From assembly GCF_000427465.1 (NCBI RefSeq), contig NZ_ATYB01000014.1, positions 1,263,570-1,327,569 of the forward strand: 64,000 nucleotides of DNA. Direction: 5' to 3'. Source of the stretch: Sinorhizobium arboris LMG 14919. Lineage in GTDB: Bacteria > Pseudomonadota > Alphaproteobacteria > Rhizobiales > Rhizobiaceae. The notes below the pieces were generated by a model, which saw nothing but the letters and a program-made list of their open reading frames with translations, did no database searches and was not told where the DNA came from. The position numbers were made by a program, and so were the translations under genes. Below are positions 35,252 through 45,912 of the stretch, one piece after another (the stretch's first letter is position 1; every line of letters starts with the position of its first letter).

Positions 35252-35435
35252 GCCGGCTGCAAGCAAAAAGCGTCGCCAGGGCTTGATTTCTCGGGCGGTT
35301 GCCGCTAAGGGGCTGCCCATTCCACACGTGAGGCATGGGATTTTCCGGGAGACATCCGGAACGTTCCGCCGGTGGGCGCATCCGCGGATGCGTTCGACGC
35401 CTTGCGGAGGTTCAACCGGAAAAGGAGACAAAGGC

Positions 35436-36203
35436 ATGGCATTGCCTGATTTCACTATGCGCCAGCTTCTCGAAGCCGGCGTGCACTTCGGCCACCAGAC
35501 GCACCGCTGGAACCCGAAGATGAAGCCGTACATCTTCGGCGATCGTAACAACGTTCACATCATCGATCTCGCCCAGACCGTACCGATGCTGTCTCGCGCC
35601 CTGCAGGTTGTCAGCGACACCGTCGCCAGCGGCGGCCGCGTGCTTTTCGTCGGCACCAAGCGCCAGGCTTCCGAGATCATCGCGGACGCTGCGAAGCGTT
35701 CCGCCCAGTACTACGTCAACGCTCGCTGGCTCGGCGGCATGATGACGAACTGGAAGACGATCTCCAACTCGATCCAGCGCCTGCGCAAGCTCGATGAAAT
35801 CCTGGCTTCGGAAGCTTCCGGCTTCACGAAGAAGGAGCGCCTGAACCTCGAGCGCGAGCGCGACAAGCTCAACCGCGCACTCGGCGGCATCCGTGACATG
35901 GGCGGCACGCCGGACCTGATGTTCATCATCGACACCAACAAGGAATCGATCGCGATCGACGAAGCCAAGCGCCTTGGCATTCCGGTTGTCGCCGTCATCG
36001 ACTCGAATTGCGATCCGGACCAGATCGATTACGCGATTCCGGGCAACGACGACGCATCGCGCGCGATCGCCCTTTACTGCGATCTGATCGCCCGCGCCGC
36101 CATCGACGGTATTGCCCGTCAGCAGGGTGCAGCCGGCCGCGATCTCGGCGCGTCCGAAGAGGTTCCGGTCGAGCCGGCCCTCGAGGAAGCGTCCGAAGCC
36201 TGA
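35436..36203 (+). CDS. rpsB: 30S ribosomal protein S2
   Basis: 255-residue ribosomal protein S2. N-terminus [21 protein letters not shown] with [13 protein letters not shown] is diagnostic. The core contains [20 protein letters not shown] and [16 protein letters not shown]; the C-terminal tail is acidic ([12 protein letters not shown]). The ATG at 35436 has AAAGGAGA 8-11 nt upstream. It begins the classical run rpsB-tsf-pyrH-frr-uppS-cdsA. A hairpin follows at 36255. Confidence 0.98.
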   Translation: MALPDFTMRQLLEAGVHFGHQTHRWNPKMKPYIFGDRNNVHIIDLAQTVPMLSRALQVVSDTVASGGRVLFVGTKRQASEIIADAAKRSAQYYVNARWLGGMMTNWKTISNSIQRLRKLDEILASEASGFTKKERLNLERERDKLNRALGGIRDMGGTPDLMFIIDTNKESIAIDEAKRLGIPVVAVIDSNCDPDQIDYAIPGNDDASRAIALYCDLIARAAIDGIARQQGAAGRDLGASEEVPVEPALEEASEA

Positions 36204-36254
36204 TCGGCCCGCCCGGCAGACGACGTACTGCCGTACGCATGAAATATCGGGACG

Positions 36255-36293
36255 AGGCCGTTTGTGATGAAAAATCTGAACGGCCTTGTTCTT
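36255..36293 (+). terminator. Terminator-like hairpin between rpsB and tsf
   Basis: AGGCCGTT (36255-36262) and AACGGCCT (36279-36286) form a perfect 8-bp stem with a 16-nt loop, followed by TGTTCTTT. In many bacteria rpsB and tsf share a transcript with partial termination between them, which fits this spot 52 nt past the rpsB stop. Confidence 0.6.
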
Positions 36294-36454
36294 TATCAGC
36301 CGGAATGGCCCGGCCGATTGCGCGCGGTGAGCCCGCGAACATCGCTAAAGTGGCTTCATCACGATGTCACACAGAAAGGCCATTTCCTGCCAAACCTTCT
36401 GGCACTGCGCCAATCCCGGTCGGCGCGCCAGCAAACAGACAAAGAGGCACAAAG

Positions 36455-37378
36455 ATGACTGTTACCGCCGCAATGGTGAAGGAGCTGCGCGAGAAGACCG
36501 GCGCAGGCATGATGGATTGCAAGAAGGCGCTTGCCGAAACCAACGGCGACATGGAAGCCGCCATCGACTGGCTGCGCGCCAAGGGCATTGCCAAGGCCGA
36601 CAAGAAGTCCGGCCGCACCGCTGCCGAAGGCCTCATCGGCATTGCCAGCGCCGGCACCAAGGCCGTCGTCGTTGAAATCAACTCCGAAACCGACTTCGTT
36701 GCCCGCAACGATGCCTTCCAGGACCTCGTCCGCGGCGTCGCCAATGTTGCGCTCGGTACCGATGGCTCCGTTGCAGCCGTCTCCCAGGCAACCTATCCGG
36801 CGACCGGCAAGTCCGTCGAAGATTCGATCAAGGACGCCATTGCCACGATCGGCGAGAACATGACGCTGCGCCGTTCGGCATTGCTCGAGGTCGAGGACGG
36901 CGTCGTCGCGACCTATGTGCACAATGCCGCAGGCGAAGGCATCGGCAAGCTCGGCGTGCTCGTCGCGTTGAAGTCGACCGGCGACAAGGAAGCTCTGAAC
37001 GCGATTGGCCGGCAGGTCGCCATGCACGTCGCCGCGACCAACCCGCTTGCCGTCCGTTCGAGCGAAATCGATCCTGCGGTCGCCGAGCGCGAGCGCAACG
37101 TCTTCATCGAGCAGTCGCGCGCTTCCGGCAAGCCGGACAACATCATCGAGAAGATGGTCGATGGCCGCATGCGCAAGTTCTTCGAGGAAGTCGCCCTTCT
37201 CTCGCAGGCTTTCGTCATGAACCCTGACCAGACGGTGGAAGCCGCGATCAAGGAAGCGGAAAAGTCCGTCGGCGCGCCGATCGAAGTCGCCGGCATCGCT
37301 CGTCTCCTGCTCGGCGAAGGCGTCGAAAAAGAAGAGAGCGATTTCGCCGCAGAGGTAGCAGCCGCCGCTAAGGGTTGA
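36455..37378 (+). CDS. tsf: Elongation factor Ts
   Basis: 307-residue nucleotide-exchange factor for EF-Tu. Visible: [21 protein letters not shown] at the N-terminus, [26 protein letters not shown], and [11 protein letters not shown]. The ATG at 36455 with AAAGAGG upstream gives the expected length. It lies 251 nt after rpsB and 184 nt before pyrH, with a hairpin after each, so the expression of these genes may be partly independent. Confidence 0.98.
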   Translation: MTVTAAMVKELREKTGAGMMDCKKALAETNGDMEAAIDWLRAKGIAKADKKSGRTAAEGLIGIASAGTKAVVVEINSETDFVARNDAFQDLVRGVANVALGTDGSVAAVSQATYPATGKSVEDSIKDAIATIGENMTLRRSALLEVEDGVVATYVHNAAGEGIGKLGVLVALKSTGDKEALNAIGRQVAMHVAATNPLAVRSSEIDPAVAERERNVFIEQSRASGKPDNIIEKMVDGRMRKFFEEVALLSQAFVMNPDQTVEAAIKEAEKSVGAPIEVAGIARLLLGEGVEKEESDFAAEVAAAAKG

Positions 37379-37406
37379 TTTCTTCACCTCAAGTGGGAAA
37401 ACGTGG

Positions 37407-37437
37407 GGGCATCGCGTGACAACGCGGTGCCCTTCGT
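37407..37437 (+). terminator. Terminator-like hairpin after tsf
   Basis: GGGCATCGCG (37407-37416) pairs with CGCGGTGCCC (37423-37432), 10 bp including one T-G pair, around a 6-nt loop. It is followed by TTCGTGT and lies 28 nt past the tsf stop. Confidence 0.6.
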
Positions 37438-37562
37438 GTATCCGGCTCTCGTCGATGCGTAGGACCCGCCGGAGCGGTCGATACCACGCAGCGGAATTTG
37501 CCTTTTACGCCGCCGTGCGCCAGATGCCTGCACATGCGCGCCGATCTATTTCAGGAGTAACG

Positions 37563-38285
37563 ATGTCGGCCAAGCCAATCTACAAGCGCGTTCTTCTCAA
37601 AGCCTCCGGTGAAGCGCTAATGGGAAGCCAGGGGTTCGGCATCGATGTTGCCGTAGCCGACCGTATCGCCTCTGATATCGCCGAAGCGAGGGCGATGGGC
37701 GTCGAAGTCGGCGTCGTCGTCGGCGGCGGCAACATCTTCCGCGGTGTCGCGGTCGCCTCCAAGGGCGGCGACCGTGTTACCGGCGACCACATGGGAATGC
37801 TGGCGACGGTCATCAATGCGCTCGCGCTGGCGACGTCGTTGCGTAAGCTCGACATCGACACCGTCGTCCTGTCGGCCATCGCCATGCCGGAAATCTGCGA
37901 GAGTTTCTCGCAACGCGCAACGCTTTATCATCTTTCGCTCGGACGTGTCGTGATCTTCGCGGGCGGCACGGGCAATCCGTTCTTCACGACGGATTCGGCA
38001 GCGGCGCTTCGCGCCGCCGAGATGGGCGCCGAAGCGATCTTCAAGGGAACACAGGTCGACGGAATCTACTCCGCCGATCCGAAGAAGGACCCGTCCGCCA
38101 TGCGTTTCGAGCGCCTGACCCATAGCGAGGTCCTCGAGAAAGGCCTCGCGGTGATGGATGTTGCCGCCGTGGCGCTTGCGCGGGAGAATGCCATTCCGAT
38201 CGTCGTCTTCTCCATTCACGAGAAGGGCGGCTTCACGGAAATATTGACGGGCGGCGGTCGTGCCACCATCGTGACCGATAATTGA
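37563..38285 (+). CDS. pyrH: UMP kinase
   Basis: 240-residue amino-acid-kinase fold enzyme phosphorylating UMP to UDP. Motifs: YKRVLLKASGEALMG, VGVVVGGGNIFRG, TGDHMGMLATVINALAL, VIFAGGTGNPFFTTDSAAALRA. The start at 37563 has AGGAG 5-9 nt upstream (TTTCAGGAGTAACG). It precedes frr by 50 nt in the conserved order tsf-pyrH-frr. Confidence 0.98.
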   Translation: MSAKPIYKRVLLKASGEALMGSQGFGIDVAVADRIASDIAEARAMGVEVGVVVGGGNIFRGVAVASKGGDRVTGDHMGMLATVINALALATSLRKLDIDTVVLSAIAMPEICESFSQRATLYHLSLGRVVIFAGGTGNPFFTTDSAAALRAAEMGAEAIFKGTQVDGIYSADPKKDPSAMRFERLTHSEVLEKGLAVMDVAAVALARENAIPIVVFSIHEKGGFTEILTGGGRATIVTDN

Positions 38286-38335
38286 CAAGCTGCTGGGTCC
38301 GCAAGGGCCGCTGATAAGAACGGGAGTCTTGAACC

Positions 38336-38896
38336 ATGAGTGAAGGTGTGGATCTGAAGGAACTCAAGCGTCGCATGGACGGGGCGATCGCCGCTTTCAA
38401 GCACGACATCGCGTCGCTGCGGACCGGTCGCGCTTCGGCGAACGTACTCGATCCGGTGACCGTCGAAGCCTACGGTTCGCGCATGCCGCTGAACCAGGTG
38501 GCAAACATCACGGTTCCGGAGCCGCGAATGCTTGCGGTCTCCGTGTGGGACAAGTCCATGGTCGGCGCCGTGGAGCGGGCGATCCGGGAATCGAATCTCG
38601 GGCTCAATCCGATCGTCGACGGGCAGAACCTGCGCATTCCGCTGCCGGAACTGAACGAGGAGCGCCGTAAGTCGCTGGTCAAGGTCGCGCATGATTATGC
38701 GGAAAAAAGCAAGGTCGCCGTCCGCCACGTTCGCCGTGACGGGATGGACGACCTGAAAAAGGCCGAAAAGGACGGCGAGATCGGTCAGGACGAGAGCCGT
38801 GCCCAGTCCGAGCGCGTCCAAAAAATGACCGATGACGTAATTTCCGAAATCGACCGCTTGCTCGCGGAGAAGGAAAAGGAAATCATGCAGGTCTGA
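38336..38896 (+). CDS. frr: Ribosome recycling factor
   Basis: 186-residue factor that, with EF-G, splits ribosomes after termination. Typical sequence: [30 protein letters not shown], the middle [30 protein letters not shown], and [16 protein letters not shown] at the end. Full length. It follows pyrH by 50 nt and precedes uppS by 21 nt. Confidence 0.98.
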   Translation: MSEGVDLKELKRRMDGAIAAFKHDIASLRTGRASANVLDPVTVEAYGSRMPLNQVANITVPEPRMLAVSVWDKSMVGAVERAIRESNLGLNPIVDGQNLRIPLPELNEERRKSLVKVAHDYAEKSKVAVRHVRRDGMDDLKKAEKDGEIGQDESRAQSERVQKMTDDVISEIDRLLAEKEKEIMQV

Positions 38897-38917
38897 CCTG
38901 CGGATAGGTGAGTCTCT

Positions 38918-39676
38918 TTGTCCGGACAGTCCATGCAAGAATTCAACCCCGCCAACGTACCGGCTCACGTCGCTATCATCATGGACGGCAACGGTCGTTG
39001 GGCGAATGCGCGTGGACTGCCCCGTACCATGGGACACCGCAAGGGCGTCGAGGCGGTCCGCGGCGCGGTAAGGACGGCTGCGGAGATCGGCATCCGTTAC
39101 CTGACGCTGTTCGCGTTTTCGTCGGAGAACTGGAACAGGCCCGAAAACGAGGTCAGCGACCTGATGGGCCTGCTCAAGGCCTTCATCCGGAGAGATCTCG
39201 CCGATCTTCACCGTGAGAACGTCCGCATCCGCGTCATCGGCGACCGCTCGAATCTGAGCGGGGATATCCTGCCGCTCCTCATCGAAGCGGAGGAGACGAC
39301 GATCGCGAACACCGGCATCACGGTGGTCATCGCGTTCAATTACGGCGCCAGAGACGAGCTTGCGAGGGCCATGCGCCGGCTGGCGGAGGACGTGGCCGCC
39401 GGTCGTCTTCGGCCGGACGAGATTACCGCGGAACGGATCTCCTCGACGATCGATACGGCGGGCATTCCCGATCCGGATCTTATTCTCCGAACGAGCGGCG
39501 AGGAGCGGCTCTCCAATTTTCTCCTCTGGCAGGGAGCCTACTCCGAGTTGCTGTTCATTCCCGAACTCTGGCCAGATTTCACGCGCGAGACATTTCTTGC
39601 GGCGATCGAGCAATACGCCTGCCGCGAACGCCGCTTCGGCGGATTGGCGCAACCGACTCTGGCGGTCGGCTCCTGA
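38918..39676 (+). CDS. uppS: Isoprenyl transferase (undecaprenyl diphosphate synthase)
   Basis: Cis-prenyltransferase making the C55 lipid carrier for peptidoglycan and O-antigen. Signature [20 protein letters not shown] with the catalytic Asp, [16 protein letters not shown], and the C-terminal GARDELA and [30 protein letters not shown] at 38918 (252 aa) has AGGTGA 7 nt upstream and is my choice; ATG at 38933 (247 aa) has no clear ribosome site. Its stop overlaps the cdsA start (TGATG). Confidence 0.97.
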   Translation: MSGQSMQEFNPANVPAHVAIIMDGNGRWANARGLPRTMGHRKGVEAVRGAVRTAAEIGIRYLTLFAFSSENWNRPENEVSDLMGLLKAFIRRDLADLHRENVRIRVIGDRSNLSGDILPLLIEAEETTIANTGITVVIAFNYGARDELARAMRRLAEDVAAGRLRPDEITAERISSTIDTAGIPDPDLILRTSGEERLSNFLLWQGAYSELLFIPELWPDFTRETFLAAIEQYACRERRFGGLAQPTLAVGS

Positions 39677-40509
39677 TGCAAGCGGAACTCAAGCTTCGCA
39701 TTGCTTCCGGAGTGGTTCTGGCCGCGGTGGTTCTTGCTGCAACCTGGATCGGCGGCTTTGCATTCCAGCTCCTCTCCGTCGCGATCGGTCTTCTCGTCTA
39801 TTACGAGTGGTCCACCATCACCAAACTCCCCGAGCGGGACTTTCAGGGCAACGCCCTCGGCTGGCTGGCGCAGTTGGTGATCGCCGGTCTCGTCCTCCTC
39901 GATTATATGCATATCAGCCTGCCTGGGCTTGCCGTCTGTGTTCTCGCGGCAGCTCTTTGGGTGCTGGTAAAGGGAACCAGCTGGTGGCTGCCTGGTGGGA
40001 TCGTCTATGCGGGGCTGACGAGTATTTCGCTCGCGGCGATCCGTGGAGCGGATTATCTCGGGCTGATGGCGATGCTGTTCGTATTCGCCGTCGTATGGGC
40101 AACGGATATTTTCGCCTACTTCACGGGACGGGCGATCGGCGGGCCCAAGCTCGCGCGGGCAATCTCCCCGGGTAAGACCTGGTCGGGCGCGATCGGCGGG
40201 GCGATTTTCGGTGTTCTTGCGGGGGTGGCCGTTTTCATGGCTCACTTTTCGCTTGAGGACCTGCGCATCCCCGTCATCGCGCTGATCCTGTCCGTCGCAA
40301 GCCAGGTGGGTGATCTTTTCGAGTCCTTCGTCAAGCGCCGCTTCGGCGTCAAGGACTCGAGCAGGCTGATCCCGGGGCATGGCGGCGTGATGGACCGGGT
40401 GGACGGTCTGATATTCGCCTGCATTGCCGCACTGGCTCTGGTGCTCGGACAGTTCCTGTCGGCGGGCGGCCGGGAAGTTGCCTTCGGCTCGGTTTTGCTG
40501 GGTCTTTGA
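39676..40509 (+). CDS. cdsA: Phosphatidate cytidylyltransferase
   Basis: 277-residue membrane enzyme making CDP-diacylglycerol. Multiple membrane segments, and the C-terminal signature SFVKRRFGVKDSSRLIPGHGGVMDRVDG (S-x3-KR...KD...PGHGG..DR.D) is complete at about residues 217-242. Start overlaps the uppS stop by one base. rseP follows after 130 nt. Confidence 0.97.
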   Translation: MQAELKLRIASGVVLAAVVLAATWIGGFAFQLLSVAIGLLVYYEWSTITKLPERDFQGNALGWLAQLVIAGLVLLDYMHISLPGLAVCVLAAALWVLVKGTSWWLPGGIVYAGLTSISLAAIRGADYLGLMAMLFVFAVVWATDIFAYFTGRAIGGPKLARAISPGKTWSGAIGGAIFGVLAGVAVFMAHFSLEDLRIPVIALILSVASQVGDLFESFVKRRFGVKDSSRLIPGHGGVMDRVDGLIFACIAALALVLGQFLSAGGREVAFGSVLLGL

Positions 40510-40639
40510 AGAGTGCCGGTATAGTCCTTATATCGGGCTCGAAACGGGACTATCATGCGGCGGTGCGAACCATGACGGCACGGCCCCGGCCCTGCAAACT
40601 GAACAGGCGGACGTGGCAGCGGACGCGTTAGGAATGACT

Positions 40640-41763
40640 ATGAGCCTACTGCTTGACAATCTCCAGTACACGATTCCCACCTTCCTGTTCCTCCTGACGT
40701 TGCTGGTCTTCGTTCACGAGATGGGACATTACCTGGTGGGGGCTGGTCGGGCATCCGTATCCTGGCCTTTTCCGTCGGCTTCGGACCCGAGCTCTTCGGA
40801 TGGACCGACAGTCACGGCACCCGCTGGAAATTCTGTGCGATCCCGCTCGGCGGCTACGTGAAGTTCTTCGGCGACGAGGATGCGGCGAGCACGCCGGACT
40901 ACCGGCGGCTCGAAGCGATCGCGCCGGACGAAAGGGGCCGTACATTCCTGGGCGCAAAGCTGTGGAAGCGCGCGGCCACGGTCGCGGCCGGTCCCATCGC
41001 GAACTTTCTTCTGGCAATCGCGATCTTCGCCGTCCTCTTTTCCATTTACGGCCGCGCCGTCGCCGATCCCGTCGTCGCTTTCGTGGCGCCCGGCAGTGCC
41101 GCGGAGAAGGCGGGCGTTCTGCCGGGAGACAGGTTGCTGTCGATCGACGGAAACGCGATCGCCACCTTCGACGACGTGCGCCGCTACGTAAGCGTCCGGC
41201 CCGAACTGCCGATCACCGTTCGCATCGAGCGCAAGGGCGCTGCAATCGACCTGCCGATGGTGCCGCAACGCACCGAATCCGTCGACCCGCTCGGCAACAA
41301 GATGGAAGAGGGCAAGATCGGCATCGGAACGAACCAGGAGGCGGGCAATTTCCGTGTGGAGACCTACGGTCCTCTCGAGGCGGTCGGGCAAGGGGCACTG
41401 CAGAGCTGGCGAATCGTAACGGGCACGCTCGACTATCTCTCCAATCTTTTTGTCGGCCGTATGAGCGCCGACCAGGTCGGCGGACCGATCCGCATCGCGC
41501 AGATGTCCGGCCAGATGGCCAAGCTCGGCATCGCCGAGGTGCTGAATTTCGCGGCCGTACTTTCGGTTTCCATTGGATTGCTTAACCTCATGCCCGTGCC
41601 GGTGCTTGATGGCGGCCATCTGATGTTCTATGCGGTCGAAGCGTTGCGCGGCCGGCCGGTCGGTCCCGCCGCACAGGATCTCGCATTCCGCATCGGCTTT
41701 GCCATGGTGCTCATGCTTACGGTCTTTGCGGCCTGGAATGATATCAACTGGCTCTTCGGATAG
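40640..41763 (+). pseudogene. rseP: Site-2 zinc metalloprotease RseP/MmpA, interrupted by a one-base frameshift
   Basis: Intramembrane M50 protease acting in regulated proteolysis. Start ATG 40640 has AGGA 7-10 nt upstream. The first frame gives SLLLDNLQYTIPTFLFLLTLLVFVHEMGHYLVG with the HExxH zinc motif, then changes at the five-G tract 40738-40742. The next frame carries WSGIRILAFSVGFGPELFGW, the PDZ domain (VAPGSAAEKAGVLPGDRLLSIDG) and NLMPVPVLDGGHLM, the second metal motif. One base missing after GTGGGG (expected CGC, Arg) explains everything; restored length about 374 aa. All motifs are otherwise intact. Neighbours cdsA and bamA are normal. Sequencing error or recent mutation are both possible. 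Confidence 0.85.
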
Positions 41764-41861
41764 CAGCGGGGGCCTCAGCGGGAGCGGACATCGTTAAGGA
41801 TGCGGCGAGCGGCTGAATTTTGCCCGCTGCCCAGTAACGGTTTGTTTACGATAACAAGAGG

Positions 41862-41884
41862 CCGTAGTGGCTGTTAAGCCACGG
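41862..41884 (+). promoter_or_regulatory. Hairpin in the rseP-bamA gap
   Basis: GTGGCT (41867-41872), GTTA loop, AGCCAC (41877-41882), with CC/GG outside a small bulge. It has no T-run. It lies in the 248-nt leader of bamA and may be a leader structure or a weak terminator. Confidence 0.3.
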
Positions 41885-42011
41885 TTGCAATTGAAGTAAA
41901 CAGAAATTAACGAGCTGACTTGCTTGTATGGGAAAAGCGGTTAAAACGGCAACCGTGACCGGAGTCGGCACGAAACTGCCGCGGGACGTTGGGAAAAGGT
42001 AAGATTTTGAC

Positions 42012-44342
42012 ATGAAAGCTGGTTCAAGGTTTTTGAACGCGGTGTCGGCGTTTGCGCTGTCAGCAAGCATGGTCGCCACGGGTACCGGGGTAGGGCTTGT
42101 TGCCGGTATCTCAGTCGCGCAAGCCGCGGTCATCAATCGGGTTGAAGTGCGTGGTGCAACGCGGGTCAGCGCGGAAACCGTTCGCGCGAACATCACGATC
42201 GTACCCGGCAAGAGCTTCAGCAATGCCGATATCGACGCTTCCGTGAAGCGCCTTTACGCCACCGGCTATTTCTCCGATGTCAGCATAACGGTTTCCGGCG
42301 GATCGCTTGTCGTTTCCGTCAGCGAGAACCAGCTCGTCAACCAGGTCGTTTTCAACGGCAATCGCAAGATCAAGGATGACAAGCTCCAGGGTATCGTTCG
42401 TACCCAGCCGCTCGGTCCCTACAGCGAAGCGACGGTCGAGACCGACATTCAGGCCATCAGGGACGCCTATTCGGCCATCGGCCGCAGCGACGTCACCGTG
42501 ACGACCCAGGTCGTGCCGATTGCCGAAGGTCGCGTCAATCTCGCCTTCGTGATCAATGAAGGCGAGCGCACGAAGATCACCCAGATCAACTTCGTAGGCA
42601 ACGAGGCCTATAGCGATGGCCGTCTGCAGTCGGTGATCGCGACCAAGGAATCGGGTATCTTCTCGTTCCTTACCCGTAAGGACGTCTACAATCCGGATAA
42701 GCTGCGCGCTGACGAGGAGTTGCTGCGGCAGTTCTATTACAACCGCGGCTACGCGGATTTCCAAGTGATCTCGTCCGAAGCGGCCCTCAATGAGGCGACC
42801 AACGAATATACGGTGACGATCACGGTCGAAGAAGGTCCTCGCTACGACTTCGGTCCGATCAACATCGAATCGACGGTCGAAGGTATCGATGCCGAAGAGC
42901 TGAGGGGCGTCGTTCAGAGCCGCGAAGGCTCGGTCTACAAGGCCAAGGACATTCAGAATACGATGAGCGAGATTTCGAAGCGCGTCGCGTCGGAGGGGTA
43001 TCCTTTCGCGCGCGTCACGCCGCGCGGCAACCGCGATCTTGCCAATCACACGATCGCCGTCGACTATCTCGTCGATCAGGGCGAGCGGGCCTATGTCGAG
43101 CGCATCGAGATTCGCGGCAACACCCGGACCCGCGATTACGTCATTCGTCGCGAGTTCGACGTCGGTGAAGGTGATGCCTTCAACCAGGAGATGGTTGCGC
43201 GCGCCAAGCGTCGCCTTGAGGCGCTCGGCTATTTCTCGTCCGTGAACATTTCCACGCAGCCGGGCAGTGCGGCCGACCGCGTCATCATCATCGTCGATGT
43301 GCAGGATCAGTCGACCGGCTCGTTCGGCATTGGCGCCGGCTATTCCGCCGGCGACGGCGGCGGCTTCCTCGTCGAAGCTTCGATCGAGGAAAAGAACTTC
43401 CTGGGCCGCGGCCAGTATATTCGCTTGGCCGCCGGTAAGGGCGAAGACAGCCAGACCTACAATGTCTCGTTCACCGAGCCCTATTTCCTTGGCTATCGTC
43501 TTGCCGCGGGCTTCGACCTCTTCAAGAACGAGAACGACTTCGACGACGACAACTACAGCTACAACGATCAGGGCTTCAGCCTGCGCGTAACCGCGCCGAT
43601 CACGGAGAACCTGTCGACGACGCTGCGCTACAACTATACGGAGCTCGAGTACTTCGGCGATAAGGATGAGCTTTCGTCTCCCTATGACCGTGTAATCGAC
43701 GGCAGCCCGTGGACGCGGTCGTCCATTTCGCAGTCCATCACCTACAATACGCTGGACGATGCCGTGCTGCCGCACGAGGGCATTCTCGCTTCGGTGACCC
43801 AGGAGTTTGCCGGCCTCGGCGGCACGTCGGACTTCTACAAGCTGACGGGTAAGGCCAAATGGTACTATACGCTGCACGACGAGGCCGACATCATCGGCTC
43901 GCTCTCCGGCAGCGCCGGTCACCTGTTCGAGACGTCCGGTTCGCTTGAAGTCTTCGACCAGTTCCAGCTGAACAGCAACGACATTCGCGGCTTCGAGCGC
44001 AACGGTATCGGCCCGCGCATGAACAACGGCGACGCACTGGGCGGCACGACCTATTTCACGGCGTCTGCCGAAGCGACGTTCCCGCTGCCGGGCCTTCCGC
44101 GTGACAGCGGTTTCCGTGGCGCTCTGTTCGTTGATGCGGGCACGCTCTTCGGAAACGACGTCGACATCGGTCCGGGCGAATCCGTTCGTGGCGATGATGC
44201 CTCGCTGCGTGCCTCCGTCGGCGTCAGCCTGATCTGGGCTTCGCCCTTCGGTCCGCTGCGTGTCGACTATGCCGTGCCGGTTGCAAAGGAAGACTTCGAC
44301 GAAGTCCAGAACTTCAAGTTCGGTATCAACTCGTCGTTCTGA
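42012..44342 (+). CDS. bamA: Outer membrane protein assembly factor BamA
   Basis: 776-residue Omp85 protein, the central insertase for outer-membrane beta-barrels. A signal peptide ([20 protein letters not shown] and following, cleavage after AQA) is followed by five POTRA domains (first [23 protein letters not shown]) and a C-terminal 16-strand barrel ([17 protein letters not shown] to [30 protein letters not shown], ending in Phe). The loop motif [22 protein letters not shown] contains a VRGF-type segment ([10 protein letters not shown]). Full length. It sits in the conserved rseP-bamA-lpxD order, 248 nt after rseP, so probably has its own promoter. Confidence 0.97.
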   Translation: MKAGSRFLNAVSAFALSASMVATGTGVGLVAGISVAQAAVINRVEVRGATRVSAETVRANITIVPGKSFSNADIDASVKRLYATGYFSDVSITVSGGSLVVSVSENQLVNQVVFNGNRKIKDDKLQGIVRTQPLGPYSEATVETDIQAIRDAYSAIGRSDVTVTTQVVPIAEGRVNLAFVINEGERTKITQINFVGNEAYSDGRLQSVIATKESGIFSFLTRKDVYNPDKLRADEELLRQFYYNRGYADFQVISSEAALNEATNEYTVTITVEEGPRYDFGPINIESTVEGIDAEELRGVVQSREGSVYKAKDIQNTMSEISKRVASEGYPFARVTPRGNRDLANHTIAVDYLVDQGERAYVERIEIRGNTRTRDYVIRREFDVGEGDAFNQEMVARAKRRLEALGYFSSVNISTQPGSAADRVIIIVDVQDQSTGSFGIGAGYSAGDGGGFLVEASIEEKNFLGRGQYIRLAAGKGEDSQTYNVSFTEPYFLGYRLAAGFDLFKNENDFDDDNYSYNDQGFSLRVTAPITENLSTTLRYNYTELEYFGDKDELSSPYDRVIDGSPWTRSSISQSITYNTLDDAVLPHEGILASVTQEFAGLGGTSDFYKLTGKAKWYYTLHDEADIIGSLSGSAGHLFETSGSLEVFDQFQLNSNDIRGFERNGIGPRMNNGDALGGTTYFTASAEATFPLPGLPRDSGFRGALFVDAGTLFGNDVDIGPGESVRGDDASLRASVGVSLIWASPFGPLRVDYAVPVAKEDFDEVQNFKFGINSSF

Positions 44343-44386
44343 TAAAGAGCAGTCCAGAACTGCCAGAGAATCGTTCTGGAGTGTCC

Positions 44387-45451
44387 ATGGAACAGAATTG
44401 GTTTTTTCCGCCCCATCAGGGGATTCGTTTGGGCGACCTTGCGAATCAGATCGGGGCGGAGTTGATGGATGTAACCGCTGCAGACCGCACCGTGCGTGCG
44501 GTCGCGCCGGTCAATCGCGCCAAGCCGGGCGATATCTGTTACATGCTGTCGCGCAAAAACCGCGAAGAATTGCAGAGCTGCCGTGCTACTGCGATCATCT
44601 GCGACAAGGCAATTTCATCGCTTGTTCCCGATACTATTCCCGTACTGCTGACGCCGAAGCCGCATACGGCCTTCGCGATTGCCGGTGCCTTGCTTCACGA
44701 AAAGGCCATGCGCCCGGCCCATAACACGAGCGAAGGGGGCATAGCGCCGGGAGCCTTTGTCGATCCGACGGCGCGCCTGGAGGCGGGTGTCGAGGTCGAG
44801 CCGATGGCCGTGATCGGAGCCGGAGCCGAGATTGGAAGCGGAACGCGCATCGCGGCGGGAGCAATGGTCGGACCGGGCGTGCGGATCGGTCGCGATTGCA
44901 CCATTTCCGGCGGTGCAAGCATCCTTTGTGCGCTGATCGGCAACAATGTCATCATTCATCCCGGCGCGCGCATCGGTCAGGACGGGTTCGGCTACGCACC
45001 GGGTCCGAAGGGCGGAATGATCAAGATCGTCCAGGTCGGGCGGGTGATCATCCAGGATCATGTGGAGATCGGTGCGAACACGACGATCGACCGTGGCACC
45101 ATGGATGATACCGTTATCGGCGAGGGGACGAAAATCGATAACCTCGTACAGATCGGCCATAATGTCCGCATCGGGCGCTACTGCGGCATCGTCAGCCAGG
45201 TCGGCATCGCGGGCAGCGCGCAGATCGGCGACGGGGTCATGATCGGCGGAGGCGTCGGGGTCAACGGGCATATCAGCATTGGGGACGGAGCGCAGATCGC
45301 GGCCATGAGCGGCGTGGCGAGCGACGTTCCGGCCGGTGAGCGCTATGGCGGAATTCCGGCGCGGCCCATGCGGGATTTCCTCCGCGATGTCGCCGAAATG
45401 GCCATGCGCTCGAGCGAGAGGCAGAAAAAGAAGGGTGGCAAGGATGAATGA
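44387..45451 (+). CDS. lpxD: UDP-3-O-acylglucosamine N-acyltransferase LpxD
   Basis: 354-residue third enzyme of lipid A synthesis, adding the N-linked hydroxyacyl chain. N-terminal uridine-binding domain ([17 protein letters not shown]), then left-handed beta-helix hexapeptides ([29 protein letters not shown]...). The catalytic His is in [23 protein letters not shown]. The ATG at 44387 with GGAG 6 nt upstream is preferred over GTG two codons earlier. It is followed by fabZ with an 8-nt overlap. Confidence 0.97.
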   Translation: MEQNWFFPPHQGIRLGDLANQIGAELMDVTAADRTVRAVAPVNRAKPGDICYMLSRKNREELQSCRATAIICDKAISSLVPDTIPVLLTPKPHTAFAIAGALLHEKAMRPAHNTSEGGIAPGAFVDPTARLEAGVEVEPMAVIGAGAEIGSGTRIAAGAMVGPGVRIGRDCTISGGASILCALIGNNVIIHPGARIGQDGFGYAPGPKGGMIKIVQVGRVIIQDHVEIGANTTIDRGTMDDTVIGEGTKIDNLVQIGHNVRIGRYCGIVSQVGIAGSAQIGDGVMIGGGVGVNGHISIGDGAQIAAMSGVASDVPAGERYGGIPARPMRDFLRDVAEMAMRSSERQKKKGGKDE

Positions 45452-45908
45452 GGCTGCAACGGTCCTCGGCACGGCGGACATACAGGAAATCCTGAAGCTT
45501 CTTCCCCATCGTTATCCCTTCCTGCTGGTCGACCGGATCATCGAGATCGATGACGATAATTCGGCTATCGGGATCAAGAACGTGACGGCCAACGAGCCGC
45601 ATTTCACAGGGCACTTCCCTGAGAAGCCGATCATGCCGGGCGTTCTTCTGATCGAAGGCATGGCGCAGACGGCAGGCGCGATCTGTGCGCGCAGGACGGG
45701 AATCGGAAGCAATCTCGTGTATTTCATGACGATCGACAATGCCCGATTCCGCAAGCCCGTCGTGCCGGGGGACCGGGTAGAATTCCATGTCGTGAAGCAG
45801 AAGCAGCGCGGCAATATCTGGAAATTTCACTGTGATGCAAAAGTTGACGGGCAACTCGTCGCGGAAGCTGATATCGGCGCGATGATTGTCAGCAAGGAAG
45901 ACGCCTGA
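45444..45908 (+). CDS. fabZ: 3-hydroxyacyl-[ACP] dehydratase FabZ
   Basis: 154-residue hot-dog fold enzyme of fatty-acid synthesis. Signature [14 protein letters not shown] near the N-terminus and active site [22 protein letters not shown], with His and Glu. It competes with the Lpx acyltransferases for hydroxyacyl-ACP, which explains the conserved lpxD-fabZ-lpxA order. The start at 45444 overlaps lpxD by 8 nt, with AAGG upstream. Confidence 0.98.
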   Translation: MNEAATVLGTADIQEILKLLPHRYPFLLVDRIIEIDDDNSAIGIKNVTANEPHFTGHFPEKPIMPGVLLIEGMAQTAGAICARRTGIGSNLVYFMTIDNARFRKPVVPGDRVEFHVVKQKQRGNIWKFHCDAKVDGQLVAEADIGAMIVSKEDA

Positions 45909-45912
45909 GAAA

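Noticed and set aside
40858..41763. A separate shorter M50-like protein starting at ATG 40858
   Set aside because: It would begin inside the conserved region (GGYVKFFGDEDAAS) and lack the HExxH zinc motif; a frameshifted rseP explains both parts.
42111..43922. 603-codon open frame antisense to bamA
   Set aside because: bamA is full length and conserved here; the antisense product has repetitive hydrophobic/basic composition without a recognisable fold.
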